NCBI GenBank assembly: GCA_027422505.1
Contig: JAPQWV010000630.1
Span: 1 to 64,000 of the forward strand
Direction of reading: 5' to 3'
DNA length: 64,000 nucleotides
Source of the DNA: Craterostigma plantagineum
Lineage: Eukaryota > Streptophyta > Magnoliopsida > Lamiales > Linderniaceae
The notes under the pieces are model-generated. The model was not told the DNA's origin. It saw only the letters and a list, made by a program, of their open reading frames with translations, and searched no databases. Position numbers and translations under genes: made by a program. Position 1 is the first letter of the stretch, and every line of letters begins with the position of its first letter. Shown here in pieces: positions 44,954-57,785 of this stretch.

Positions 44954-45440
44954 TAGTGCTGTCAATGGGTCGGGCCGGGGCGGGCTGGCCAGCCGCCCGC
45001 CATGTAGCGAGCCTGAAAAAATGGAACCCAGCCCGCCCTGGCGCGGGCCGCGCCGCTCGATTATTTTCTTAATTTTTTTTTTTATTTTTAAATTTTATAG
45101 TTTAACTTATTATAATTTTTTAGTTAATTAATGTATTTATTAATAAATTATGGATAACCAACGTATTAATTATGGCAATAAATGCATCATTAAGTATTTA
45201 ATTATGATATTTAAATATACATTAATTATGTATTAATTAATAAATGAATCATTAATTACAAATGAAATCATTAATTAATTCCTCTAATTAAATTAATACA
45301 TATTTAATGTATAATATAAATTAAATAAATATATGGCTGGCCCGGCCTTCTGGCGGGCCTTAAAAATCTCAGCCCAGCCCACCCGATAGGCAGGGCAGGG
45401 CGGCCCGGCCCGCGGGCTGCAGGCCATATTGACGGGTCTA
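44954..45440. mobile_element. Non-autonomous hAT element (subterminal GGGCCGGGGCGGG)
   Basis: Perfect 8-bp target duplication GTCCGAGG at 44946-44953 and 45441-45448. Ends TAGTGCTGTCAATGGGTC and, reversed, TAGACCCGTCAATATGG. GC-rich subterminal CGGGCCGG/GGCCCGGCC repeats and an AT-rich ATTAAT-iterated centre. Non-coding. Confidence 0.92.
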
Positions 45441-45579
45441 GTCCGAGGTCGAGGTAGTACGATAATTTATAACCTTTGGACATTCATCATTAGCAACCTT
45501 GCACATCTTGTTCAAATAGTGTTCCTTATGAAAAGCTACTAATCTTCAAAAAAGTATTATATTAAGGGTGAATGGTGGC

Positions 45580-45775
45580 TATAATATGCTCTTTGATATG
45601 TTAAATAGATTGTTATTTTACAAGGTTACTCTTAATATTTTAGTTTATTACAATTTTATCCTTAGGTTAAATTTTATTTTTCAAAAAACTTAATTATTAA
45701 TATAAAAATATAAAGTAACTTATATACTTGCACATACATAATATGTGCTAAATATAAAGTCTATTGCATATTGGG
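45580..45775. repeat. Dispersed AT-rich repeat related to 14785-14995
   Basis: See 14785-14995; about 200 bp of shared, diverged, non-coding sequence. Confidence 0.5.
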
Positions 45776-45824
45776 ATCATACCTCGTCATGCTCAGCTTG
45801 ATTGGTTTTTTTCTTAAAGGCTCA

Positions 45825-46396
45825 ATTATTTTTTTGGTCCTGTAACTTAGGGGGTGTGGCATTATAGGGACCGCTAATTCAGGGTGTGACATTATATGGA
45901 CAGTAAGATTTAAAATCTTGCAATTTATAGACATTATACCTGATTTTTCCCAAAATACACCATGTGCCACACACGTGATCGATTTTTACATTGAAAAACT
46001 GATGTGGGTCCGGACCGAAGACGTGCCCGTTTTTGGTAGTTTTTTGGCGGACCGATGACATGTCCATTTTACAGAAATGCCACGTTATTAAAATAATCCA
46101 ACTTGGCACAATGTCAGAAATTAATTTAAAAAAACAAAAAAAATCTCTGCAATACGAACATGTCTTCGTCTGGCGCCACGTCGGACCGTACGGTCGGTCA
46201 CGCGTGGTACGTGATGTATTTTGTGAAAAATCAGGTGTAAAATTCGGTCAGGTGCGTGGCTCGTAATGGATTTTGGGGAAAATCAGGTATAATTTCTATA
46301 AATCGTACGATTTTAAAACTTATTGTCCTAGCTACAACCTAAATTAGCGGTCCCTGTAATGCCACACCCCCTAAGTTACGAGACCAAAAAAATAAT
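45825..46396. mobile_element. Foldback MITE-like element
   Basis: Ends attatttttttggtcctg / cagggaccgctaattt-type arms recur reversed at 46240-46396 (shared: cttagggggtgtggcatta, gggaccgctaatt). The centre is a more GC-rich stretch with cggaccgtacggtcggtc. No ORF of note; target duplication not resolved. Confidence 0.7.
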
Positions 46397-47201
46397 GAAA
46401 CATTTCTTCAATTCATCCTTAAAACAACTGTTAAAAGAAAGAGGCGTGAAAATCTATTAGTTTCTTATTTTATATCGTTGGCCTATATTTGTGTGATATA
46501 TATTTGGAAAGAAATGGGGAATGAAAATGTCATGTAGCTAATTTGGTAGTTGGAAAAATCTATGGAAATACAAAGCCAACCAAACTTTATATCAGACTCT
46601 TTCGGTTAATTATGTCGTATATTATCAAGAAAGATCATTTGCTGGGTGTTTCTTATAATGGAATAATCTTCAATTACCATTTTTTGTTTCTTATAATGGA
46701 AAAATCTTCAATTACCATTTTTTGTTCGTTGTTTCTTCTTTTACAATGATGATGATGTTTATTTTATATAATAATAATACAACAAATTTGCTTCGGCGTA
46801 GAGATTATAGTGGCATTTTAACCATATGTGTTGTTTTAAATTAGTTGAAGCGAATTTACGTAAAAACAGAATGGGAATCCCAAAATACATTATTTGTTTT
46901 GTATTATTTGACTAAAAAGGGGGGTCCCTCTTCTTAAATTGCATACGAAACTCAAAATCCAAAATGAGAAAGAATTCTTATAGCTTCTCTACGAAATAAA
47001 CTGGCAAGTCCAAAAGAGACAAACTGCTAAGTAACGAACTGATAAAAAAATCCTAGATAGTGTGTGTCCAATTAGAAATCAAATCTCTACTACAATACAA
47101 TGCAATCAATATATCAATAGAAATTAACAACAATAAAAAGGATAGCCAAACAAACAAGAATCATAGACAAAAAAAAAAAAAAAAAACATGTAACTAAACG
47201 C
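46397..47201. other. Intergenic and 3' flank of the PP2A-A gene
   Basis: AT-rich; no gene recognised. Contains a direct repeat of 'tcttataatggaaaaatcttcaattaccattttttg' type text near 46651-46725. The 3' UTR of the minus-strand PP2A gene presumably occupies the right part. Confidence 0.5.
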
Positions 47202-50200
47202 TTAGCTCGTCGTCATCATAACGTTGTCGATGGATTGCATCGCTTGATTCGCAAAGAAACGAACATCAACGTCAGCATCCTCAGCAAGCTCGACCAAAGT
47301 AGGCCTCATAGTCGACTCAACAACCTAATTAAACAAAAAAAACCCGCCAGTTTTCGATGAGTTTAATCGTATGTGTGTTTGTGCGTCTGTTTTTTTAATA
47401 TCAGCAACAATAAATAGAGATGACTTCTTACAGCGTGATCAACAATGGTGGCCATGGACTGAAGCACCTTTGCAACATTAAACTTAATGTTGGGCACCCT
47501 TGCAATAAAAACAGATGAGCAGAAAAAGTTCAATTTAATCTTTTTTCGCTTCTTTCTTCCTTTCTTTCTTTTATTGCAACATCATATGCATTTTAAGAAG
47601 AGGGCATAATAACATACGTACCTATCCTTCGAAGCAGCGACCATTACGGGCAATAACTTGGAAGACGTGATCTCCGAGCCCAAGACGGGGCCCAGAAAAG
47701 AGATCGCCTGGAGAATTGTCATACGGTAAAGGTAGTGTGGATTGCTCGCCATGTCCAAAACCTTACATAATTCGATTGAGAAAGACAAAAATAAAGACGT
47801 AATAAGTGAACGAAGAACATTAGGGGCAACTATGTGTTTATATGTTGATGTTATACGTATGAAACCTGAGGAACTATGTGCTGCATTGCCCAATCTGGGC
47901 CGAATTCCTCTGCAAGGAGCTTCAAGTTATTAGCAGCTGCTTCTCTAATTGAATACACCTGCCAAAATCCCCACAGTTTATAGGCAAGAAGAAGACATAA
48001 TTTGGTCTTGACACAATTCAAGAACTCCAAGAAAAAGAGAAGAAATTACAGAATTGAAAGACCTTGTCAAGGAGCCATTGCATGCAAAGGGCGCCCAATT
48101 TATCGTCGAAGAAGCCAACGCCAAGCTGACTTGCCAACAGAGGAATATACTCTATGATGGCAAGTCGAACCCTCCAATGCCTATCTTCGGCGAGCTCGAC
48201 AATGGCGGGCAACAGCGACTGGGAGAGCAAATCGATTCCAACGACCTGAAAAATGTGGGAAAATAAATATTTGAAGCAACTAAATATAGGCTGGGAAGAC
48301 TAGACAAGGATTTGCAATGAATGGAAGAAAAAGGTGATGTGTCTCTGACCTGATTGACTTGATCTAGCTTGCTGATAATGTTGAGACGAACGTCAGGGAA
48401 TTCGTCTTTGAGGAGAGAAAGGAATATTGGAAGAAGCTGTTCGATAGTTGCATCCTAAGACAGGAAAAATACAAAAAAGTTGTTATGAGAAACAACAGGA
48501 AATGGCTCTTTACGGTAAGGGATCATTTGGTTCATCGAAACAGTAATTATAAATTTCTACATGCCCTTTTTCACATGATTGTTAAGTGAACTAAAACATT
48601 CTATTGCGGGGTAGCTACAACTCATTAAAAGAGGTAAAATTGAGCAAAAGGAATGATACGATTTCACGTACCTTTCCCAGCAGAGGAGCCATTCCCATAA
48701 TGACAGAAGCTAAAGCAGACCTTATGTGTTGTGAGGAATCTGATGACAAATCCTTCAGGAAATCGGAATAATTCGTCAAAGAGTAATTAATATATGAAAA
48801 TAAGATAGAGCACTCCCATTACTTATTGATAGAATGAGCCTCTAAAATTAAAAATAAGATTCAATTTACGAATGACACCTTGACACATGGAAGAATATGC
48901 TCCATAGCTAGTTCAGGGCTTAGGATGCGACAAAATTTAGTGACTTTTCCAGCAGCTGCAATGCGTACTTCTGCTTCGTTATCTCGAAGTAGGCGCACAT
49001 AAGCAGGAACCAAATCCGTCCTTGAATATATTTAACCAGAAGACTCAAAGTAAACTTATATTCCATGAAGATGAGAACAACCAAAACCATTAGCAAATGT
49101 TTCTGTTCTACATAATGAACACATTACAAAAAGAAATTGTGTGTATGCATAAAGAACAAGCAACTACCTCGTAGGCTCGGGGCCCACAGCCTCACAAAGT
49201 TCGTACAGCTGATTGGCAACCATGTAGCGAACACGCCAAGACTTATCCTGACTCATGCAAAAGGAACGCCTTAGTTGGGATAAGGTAAAATAAGGTAACA
49301 GAAAAAAAAGAGAGTAAAAACACTTGGATATCATATGAAATCCCAAGACAAACTAATCAAGATAGGACAAATATTGTGCTGCATAGCAAAGTTCCCTCCT
49401 ATAAAGACAGCTAACATATACACAACATTTATATCTTAACCGAGCTAAGCCATGTGACCTAAAATAAAGAACTTGCTTGTTCAGATTATTGACACCAAGG
49501 ATATGCTTGTCATAAAGAAACATTTCAGAGTTTACCTGGGAGAAGGTGACAATTACGGGGAGAATATGTGCAGCACAATCCTGAGGCTCAAGCAACTTTC
49601 CAAGAGCAGCACAGTCCTCAACAGCTAGCAGACGAACAGAGTCTTGATCTGAAAAAGGTAACATTTTTAGAAATTTTAGTCCCTTTTCGACCAACCCATT
49701 AGGCAAATAATTTTATCATAGATAAATACAAAAGATACTCAACCCTCACACAGCTCCTGATAAATAGTTTGACATCGATAAACAATCAGAAGTTCCCTTA
49801 TTTTTCCATATGGAGATACATATTTAAAAGCTAGATGATTTACCATCTCGCGTAAGATCTTGAAACATTGACATGATGTCAGCCTTGAGATGAGGTGCTT
49901 CAACTGTAGCAGCAAATTTTCCCAAGTTTGTTGCAGCCGTTCTTCTCACCATAGGCATGTCGTCTTGACATAACTGTCCATAGATAGACCTCAGTTCGGT
50001 CTTTAGCATATCAGTGGCACTTTGATAAGCAATGTGAAACAGTCCACACGCTGAGACCCGAGCTGTGAACCATTCACCAGCCGCCAACCTCTGTTAAAAT
50101 TTCAGATTCATAAGATCAAAAAAATTACAGTCGGCGAATGCTAGAGAACAAACTAGAAGCTTTTCTTGTTAATGGGGGCTCATATTCTTGTTCGGACCAA

Positions 50201-50996
50201 ACAGAAGCTTTTCTCGTGCAATTATGCCAGTAAAGAATGACGAATGACGTAGAAATCAGAATCTAAAAAGCATAACACCATCTATGACGACAAATACATC
50301 CGAATCTCACTTACAAAACCGCTAAAATAAAGCATGTTCATAAAAATCAGATTCCAAAAGAACTTGACAGAACATCACAAGTCCTGACTTTTAAGAAATC
50401 ATCGCAGGGTGATATTATGCAGTGGTCCAACACCTCACAAGAACAGAAACCACTGACGTACGCAAGAAACATAAAGGTAAACCTAATAAGCTTCACATTC
50501 TGCCGAAAAGTTATCATTGCCCAATAGAGGACAACGACAAAGCAATCATCTATCATAGACGGCAAAATAAGTGTCGAAAGAGACTACAAAAGCAGCATCT
50601 GACCTTCACAAGTGGAATAAAATGGTCAACTAAGTCACACTCTCTCATCTGTGACCCAATTCTGCACAAAGACTCAACAGCTTTGTCCCTAACAACAGTC
50701 TCCTCAACGGTGCAAAGTGTTTCCAAAGGAGGAAGCAGCACATGTGCGTATTCAACTCCTCCAACATATGGAATGAACACACCTAATTCTTCAGCCATAG
50801 CAAGCAACACCTCATCTTCATCGTCGTTGTTCTCACTGAGAAATGGAATCAACTCCTTTCGGGTTCTCTCTTCACCAAGGGCACGAGCAATAGTTGAAAG
50901 CTTACGGATTGAGTTCAGCCTTAGTTGGATGTCATCGTTCTTCAACTCATCTATTAGTACTGCTATGGGATAGAGTGGCTCATCCACCATTGACAT
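47202..50996 (-). CDS. PP2A 65 kDa scaffolding subunit A (PP2AA/RCN1 family), 12 exons
   Basis: The HEAT-repeat scaffold that joins PP2A catalytic C and regulatory B subunits; in Arabidopsis this family controls auxin transport and stress responses. Exons (minus): 50996-50604, 50090-49844, 49648-49536, 49247-49168, 49020-48879, 48752-48672, 48454-48350, 48245-48063, 47958-47866, 47761-47622, 47498-47432, 47324-47202. All joins keep frame and give 588 residues, the family's exact usual length. Starts [19 protein letters not shown]; contains family-diagnostic [20 protein letters not shown] and [11 protein letters not shown]; ends [22 protein letters not shown] repeats run throughout. No lesions. 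An upstream splice-like site near 51445 suggests a 5' UTR intron. Which of the paralogues (A1, A2, A3) is unclear. Confidence 0.97.
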
Positions 50997-51564
50997 TTTC
51001 TCTTAGCACGCCTTAAATCGGGTTTTAAACAACTGCAAACTGCAAAAAAGACGAAGATAAAAATAAATTTATGCGATTACATCAAACAAGAACTACAGTG
51101 GCCGATCGTCTGAGTTCCCAATCCTGTTTCCTGAACAGGGGTACACTCAATTTCAATCGTTTGACGAATCTGAAAACAAAAATAAAACGACAAGAACCCA
51201 AAACTTAAAACAAATCCCCAGTAATCAATTACCACGATCAGGAAAAAATTCCCTATAGCCCAAAACGATACGTTGAAAAACCAAAGCATGTGCGGAAAAA
51301 GAAAGAGAAATTTCCAATATTTTCGCGATACCCAAGATTCTGGATCTTGAATATGCACAATCGATCAGAACATGGGAAGCGTGAGGCCTTACAAATAAGA
51401 TCATAGGGCGTTCCTAAAAAACACAGAAACTGAAAGTCAAGTTACCTGGGAAATCACAGATTCGACGCGGTTCGAGTGAAGGAACTCATAGTGCAAATTA
51501 TGACATGATACGAATCTCCGTCAATTTTCTCCGTTCCTTTTTCTTTCTAAAGTAGCAAATCTTA
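50997..51564 (-). promoter_or_regulatory. 5' leader and promoter region of the PP2A-A gene
   Basis: Contains a donor-like cag|gtaact (reading minus) near 51445, consistent with an intron in the leader. No second gene seen. The PIF/Harbinger MITE begins just upstream. Confidence 0.4.
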
Positions 51565-51813
51565 TGCCTGTGTTTGATTCGTGGAAATTAGTACGGAAAA
51601 GAAAAAGAAACGGAAAAAGAAAATCAGTTTTCGTGTTTGGTTGATTGAAGTTCGTCAAGGAAAAGAAAAGAAAAAAAAATCTAGTTAAGTTTATACCTAA
51701 ACCTAAGGAAAATCAATTCTCACCAAATGGTGAGGAAAACGAAGGAAAAACTTATTAAATCGGTTCTCTCACATTTTCTTTTTCACACCACTTTCTTCGA
51801 ACCAAACACAGCG
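51565..51813. mobile_element. PIF/Harbinger-type MITE in the PP2A-A promoter
   Basis: TTA on both sides (51562-51564, 51814-51816). Ends TGCCTGTGTTTGATTC and, reversed, CGCTGTGTTTGGTTCG. Internal purine-rich GGAAAAGAAAAAG text as in 25885-26120. Confidence 0.8.
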
Positions 51814-52663
51814 TTAAGGAATACAAAAAAGAATGATAGCCCAACGATTTCTCCTTAAAATTAAATCAAATTTAGTACCGTTGCACACTCATATATTATA
51901 TATATATATATTAATTATAAAATAATAATTAACTAAAAATAGAATGATAAAATTGAAATGTAGAAATGTTATGTTGTGGGTTGTTTTTTTTTTTCTATTG
52001 ACTATAATTTTATGATATACCAAATACGGTTTAACCTAGCCCCCAGCCATAGTAAAAGAATATGATAGAAATTACAAACTAGATAAAATAACAATAAACC
52101 ACTATATGATGTTTGGTTCATGTTTTCAGCCCGATATAAAATGAAAGACCGGTAAAATAGAACGGGCCTTGAGATAAATTATCGTGGGTTTTATTACAAA
52201 TAATTTATTTATATTGGACTTTCATCCGTGGCTTATAATAGGGGTGTAAATGAGTTGAGTGCTCGCGAGCAGCTTGGTCAAAGCTTGATTCGAATTCGGC
52301 CAAAATTGAGGTCGAGCCAAGCTCGAGCTAGCTTGTTGAAAGTCGACCCGAGCTTTGAGCCTATTATATATAGGTTCGTAGCTCGTCGAGCCCTTATCGA
52401 GCCTACACCTTTAGTTTTTAGTATATTAAATATTTTATATTTTATATGATAATACGTATTTTATTTAATAATATATACCGGACTCGAGCTCGAACCCGAA
52501 TTTGAGCTTAAATACCTCGAAAGCTCACTGAGCTTATCGAGTTTATCGAGTCGAACAGAGTTTAGAGCTGAGATGAGATGAGCCGAAAATTTACAAGCTT
52601 GACCGAGCAATAACCGAGCTCGAAACCAATAAAACTTAATCGAGCGAGCTCGAGTTGGGTCAT

Positions 52664-54909
52664 TGTAGCGACCCCCACTTTCTAATAATTGTGACGAATT
52701 TTCGCAATGTAAGTTGCAGAAGACCCGTCTAACAAATAAAATATATTACATCAAAATCGTGCATCGTCATAACTGTACATGTAGGAGCCCCAAATATCAA
52801 AACGCTCAAAACACTAACGTCGCTCCACATGTCGCATTCATGTACAACCCCACCCTCAAAAAACCGTGGAGCACGGCCGCCAACCCGCCTAGCTGCGACG
52901 TATTTCAACGTCGGGCTCATTACCTATAACACGTAAACCCTGAGCCCATGCTCAGTAGGTGAAATATGCGTGTATGCAACGTGTGCTCGACCATACCCCG
53001 AACATTTCACAATATGCACGCTGAACCACATCTCGGTCTTATCTCACACGCTCATTTCCCATCTCTACCCTATCTTAATATTAAGGCCCTAGGTCGGACT
53101 ATGCACCTCATAACTGAACCTACGCACCAACCGTAGAGTCCGAGCGGCACCAACCACTCGTCTCGATGGCACCAACCGTCAACAGCGGCATCAACCACTG
53201 ATCATACCGGCACCAACCGATCACATAAGGCCAGGCGGCACCAACCACCTGTCTCAAACTCGACTCCTCGTACGCTCGGGCGGCCAGGTCACGTTGGAGT
53301 TAGCTCTCACCCAACGCTCGGGCGGCCAACTTAGCTCTCGTTGGAGTGGCACTCACCCAAATGTTCCCCTATACCCAACGTAACCTACACCTCTCGTCGA
53401 CATCCCAAATGTTACCGTTTCGCATGGTACTCGACTCCCTGACACTGACGTGATATGCAAGTGCAGTGCAAATAACAAATATATATAATATGCAAAAATA
53501 TTTAATACATGTAAACCACGTAAATAACTAAACCACATAATCATGTAAGAACATAAGTATCACATAATAATTCACACAACCGTTTACGTGTCGTATGTGG
53601 ATTTCACCTACCTGGCGTCCCAAGCTTTAGCAGTCAAATGGTTTCCCTAAAGAATTACTAAATTCCTTGCAAGATCTTCGTAGACGTAACTCTCTACTAT
53701 GTTCGAACGGAATACACATGTGAGGGACGAAAATCAAGTACTGAGTGGGTTGGAAATCTTGCTTCATCAGTTGGAAACTTACCTATAAAAAAGACGCTTT
53801 AGATTAGATGAAGTGTTTAGCTATTCTGAGAATAAACTCCCATTGATAACAAGAATTATAAGGCCTTAAAACCTTAATAAACGAAAAGTAGATAAATATA
53901 TATCGAGTATTATTAATATACGTTAGTATGCAATAATTTCCTATATAGAAAATTACCTAGATGATCTTGCGTGGCTTACATGTAGAGATAGGAGATGTTT
54001 CGGTTGAGCAAGGAAATGGAAAAATCTGAATTCTCTTTGCTCTGAATGGAATTTCTTTTCTCTCCCCTTTTTGGTTCAGCTTCGTTATATTGTTCTTCCT
54101 ACTAAATGAGGGTTTTCCTTTACTTGCTACAACATAATTGATATTTATCAAGGCCTAGAGTTTCGTGAATGATGATTTAATTAGGGCGACTTTTCCTCTG
54201 GTTAAGAAAAGAAATCGTTCACTATGTGCCATAATACTCCCATATGTCCCAAACGGTTGTGAACATTGGGTGTAAGGCACGGTTTTTAAGAAACTGAATA
54301 TTTTAATAATATAGTATAATTAAAAGGTAAAAAGTGTATCTTTTGACACGTCTTTTAAGAATATTTAATATTATTATATTGATTGTTTGTGGTAGTTTTT
54401 TGCTAAAATAGAAAATGTACAAAAAAGTCGGACGCTCGAGATAGTAAAATGTATAAAATAGTTTGGGACGGAGGGAGTAATATTTTTCTATGTCTCATTC
54501 ACTATGTGCTATAATAATATTTTCTATGTCTATCTAATGATTACTTTTTACTTATATCAAGGGAATGAAAAATAATGATGAGGCTTTGACTTGTATTACC
54601 AACATCCCTAAGCAAGGTCAATTATTCCTCACATATTTTGGGCTTTGAATAATATTTGGGCTTTAAATAAATTAATTATGCATTTGAGCCCTTAGTATTT
54701 CTTTAAATATTTTTATCTTTTGGCTGAATTATCAATATAAATATTTCTTTTTCCTTATTCAAATATTTTCCGAGAATATTTTATTATTTTGGTTTCATCC
54801 GAGTTTTTGTTCATAAATATTTATTAGGAATGTTATTCCTAATATTTTCTTCGCTAATTGTCTTGAAATTTCCTATCGTAATCCTGCTTTAAATTTTACG
54901 AGTATTATT
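52664..54909 (-). mobile_element. Gypsy solo LTR, 2.25 kb, with GTCAT target duplication
   Basis: GTCAT lies at both borders (52659-52663, 54910-54914). On the minus strand it runs from a degenerate start (expected TGTAATAC) through ...AAATTTAAAGC... to GGGTCGCTACA. Contains GGCACCAACC and GCTCGGGCGGCCA repeats (53140-53340) and a nested Stowaway. No internal gypsy sequence adjoins. Confidence 0.88.
54237..54477. mobile_element. Stowaway-type MITE nested in the solo LTR
   Basis: Right end GGGACGGAGGGAG and a diverged left end CTCCCATATGTCCC, flanked by TA. 241 bp; related to 8939-9178 (shared 'gacacgtcttttaagaatattt' type interior). Confidence 0.85.
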
Positions 54910-55263
54910 GTCATGTTCGGGATGCTCGGCTCGTTTACACGCCTAGCTTATAACCAAACGAAAATCTTATATATAATGAAATGTAGTTTGCTTCTGCTTC
55001 CGACAAGTGCATTTTATTAAACAAATGAAAATAAACAAAATAATGGAAAAAATCGGCCACTAACAAAGTGGAAAACACTATACTTTCACGTCAAACCATA
55101 TACATTTTATTATTAATTAACAAAAACGTCACACAAACTCACATAGTATTGATTACATAAAAATTCATGAATATTTAACAAACACAATGAACAAGCTTCC
55201 TATATCTTCCAATCTTTCAGATTTTCATTCTTTAAAAAATAAACCATAAAAAAACTCAAATCT

Positions 55264-57785
55264 TTAACTTCGTCGGAACCTCGGCCAACAAGTTTTGGCA
55301 TCAGTCAGAACGACCACATTAGGATCTCTAAACTTGGCCTCCCCACTTAGCTCTTCGAAACAGTCGACCACATTCTGAAGCCTCGCAACAAACTCGATCA
55401 AGAGAAACGTAAAAGTCGCCAAAGACAAAACGCTCGCGCTCTTATAAGTCTTCACCTCGTCGTTCCTAATCACCTTTTGACCTTCCAACGAGACCCATGA
55501 AGGCCATGGGACGTGTTTCCTAAGCTCGTGCTTGGGCCAATTTCTACGTATTAATGGGTCGAGCGAAGATTTAATGCTTATCGAAGTCTCGCTAAGAGAT
55601 TTTGATATAATCCATCGATTAGGGTTTTGATTGAAGTCTTCGACTCTTTGTTAGTTGCTTCTTTGACTTCGATTTCCCAGCTCTCGGAGTTGACTAAAAT
55701 GTACGACCTTTGGTCTATTTTATTCTGTAACTGTTCGGCTGCTGCGTGTACTTTGTCGAGTATGTTGTCCTCAAAGTTTAGCCTCTCCATTTTCTCGAGC
55801 TGAGCCCTATTTCACGTAGTACGTTCGCTCCCTCTGAGCCTACGCTTTGCAGCTGGCTTTGGAATATCCTCCTCCTTTCGGGCGGTGCCTGTAAATGACC
55901 CATGAAGTATCAAATGGTTTTTCATGTATTATAAAGATAAAATTATAAATTTCTATTTGTGATTATATATGTGTATTATGATTAGGTGAGAGGGGTCTTT
56001 AAAAACTGTCAGGTTGGTATGTCTATTTTAATTCCAATTTTATCCTTTATTCTGCCATTTAATACAACTTTATCGTTTAAAATTAATCTATTAAATATTT
56101 TAAATTTGAAAATGAAATAAGATTATATATTTATATGTTATTGCACCCATATTAGGCGTGCTTAAAACACTAGTATATATCAAACCTGAATCTCTGATAA
56201 AATGCATCCACGGAGCGCCATGACAGAGTAAGCGCAGTGTCTGACTGCACTGTTGAGCTTCACATAGGTCTTCCATGGATAGTGAAGCTTTCTGAAACGT
56301 CCATGAGGTGGCTCCCATACAGCAAACCCTAGCTGCTCGGTATATATCGATCGGTTTACATATGTAAACCCTAACTAAAAAATAAAGAATCGATCTGCAT
56401 TAATTCGTACCAAACTCTGCACGCGAGTCGCGGATTCAATCACGGTCTTATACCCGAGGTGAAGGCCCGACGCTTGATCGTCGGCGCACCTTCTACGGGT
56501 TCCATAGTCGACGTACTTCACATAGCCATCTACACAGTCTAATAAAAAACATGCACATATAATTTATTATAATTTCGAGGGTTTTGAGGAACTTGTCTTA
56601 ACTAAAAAAAGTATCGAATCACTGCTTCACCTAAAGCTTAAACTTGAATCGAGTGTATCATATTTTAATCTTATATATTATACTTCTAATGTACCCCCAC
56701 GTCCATGCTGGTTTCTTTATTATCTAGAGGCTTAAACGTGCAATTTTTAAAATGGGGGATCATGAAGGTTCGTGCTCGAAACCTCTCTGGTGGATGAGCT
56801 CTGATACTATGTTGGATGACCATTTCAGAACTACTCGTTCAGTAAAAAGAAAACTCAAAGTAACGAGGCGAAACGTCACCTTCCAAAGAAGAAGCAAGCT
56901 CGTTGAAGTTGCTAGCCACGAGCCTGTGTAAGTCGTCCCCCGACCAAATTGGATATATTACGATATTAAATAAGAAGCATATACAAGCCCCAACTGCAAT
57001 AAGAACAAGCCTCGTAAGAATGGCCACAATGTACTCTCTCGTCCTATTCCCGGCCACCATGAGTATGCAGAACATTAGTACAAATACTCTGTATCCGTAT
57101 TCGTACGGCGCCATCGAGGGGTAAAGCTTCAAGTACGACGAAAATGCTCCTAATATGCAAAAATGGGTTTCTTTTTTTAGGGTTTTGAAGTATATTATTA
57201 CATCTATGTGTTAACGCAAATAAATTAATAATTAACCTGTAATAAAGAAACTGACGACAATAACGACCCTTTCAAATCGGCCGGCCATGAGCGATAGCCA
57301 TGCGAAGAGAAACGCAAGCATCCCAGCGCAGAATGTCCCGAACCCACGATTGAACCCCTTGATGAACGTTGCGCCTGAAGTTGTTATAAATGCACTAAAG
57401 ATTAAAACTTTAGAAACATTCTTATTGCAGTGAAGTTATTACATAATGTCATGAATGATTAAGGATTAGGTGATAACCTATGCTGAATTCGAACATTACG
57501 ACGACGGTTAAGATGGCCCAAATTGAGAATTGGGAAACGTCGGAGGGCTTCTTCCAGAAAATGAGAAGGGAAAGGAGCGATAGGGCCAAAACCCGATTTT
57601 ACGGCGTACATGATTTTTCTGGGATCTTCCTTCCCCATTTCGACGGCTTGCTTGGAAAATTTGCGATAATTTTTCCAAAGCTCGTTGAGTCTTGCGATAA
57701 TCGGTATGAAAATGGGACAGCAAGTTTTTGATGAAGAAGATTCGTAGTTCCCTTCTAAGTCGTAAAGCAATCTCTCTTTGCTCAT
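55264..57785 (-). pseudogene. Aluminium-activated malate transporter (ALMT) family, frameshifted
   Basis: A vacuolar or plasma-membrane anion channel family. Exons (minus): 57785-57478, 57374-57237, 57149-56880, 56538-56411, 56332-56186, 55888-55264. Family marks: KEDPRKIMYAVK, then (shifted frame) SLLSLLIFWKKP and VVVMFEFSIG; GATFIKGFNRGFGTF; YPSMAPYEYGYRVF; GCVDGYV; the diagnostic [46 protein letters not shown]. Frameshifts are needed after KSG in exon 1 (about 57596), near 55803 and near 55620, so the full protein cannot be made. Later text (VPWPSWVSLEGQKV, ASVLSLATFTFLLIEFVARLQNVV) is well conserved, implying recent inactivation or assembly indels in homopolymer-rich sites. Confidence 0.88.

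Larger units (their letters stand above)
52239..54945. mobile_element. Non-autonomous hAT element (GAGCTCGAGC repeats) split by a solo LTR
   Basis: Perfect 8-bp target duplication GCTTATAA at 52231-52238 and 54946-54953. Ends TAGGGGTGTAAATGAG and, reversed, TAGGCGTGTAAACGAG. The remaining ~456 bp have dense GAGCTCGAG/CTCGAGC iterations. The 2.2 kb solo LTR interrupts it close to its right end. Confidence 0.92.

Noticed and set aside
50422..50973. 183-residue plus-strand ORF
   Set aside because: Antisense shadow of PP2A-A exon 1.
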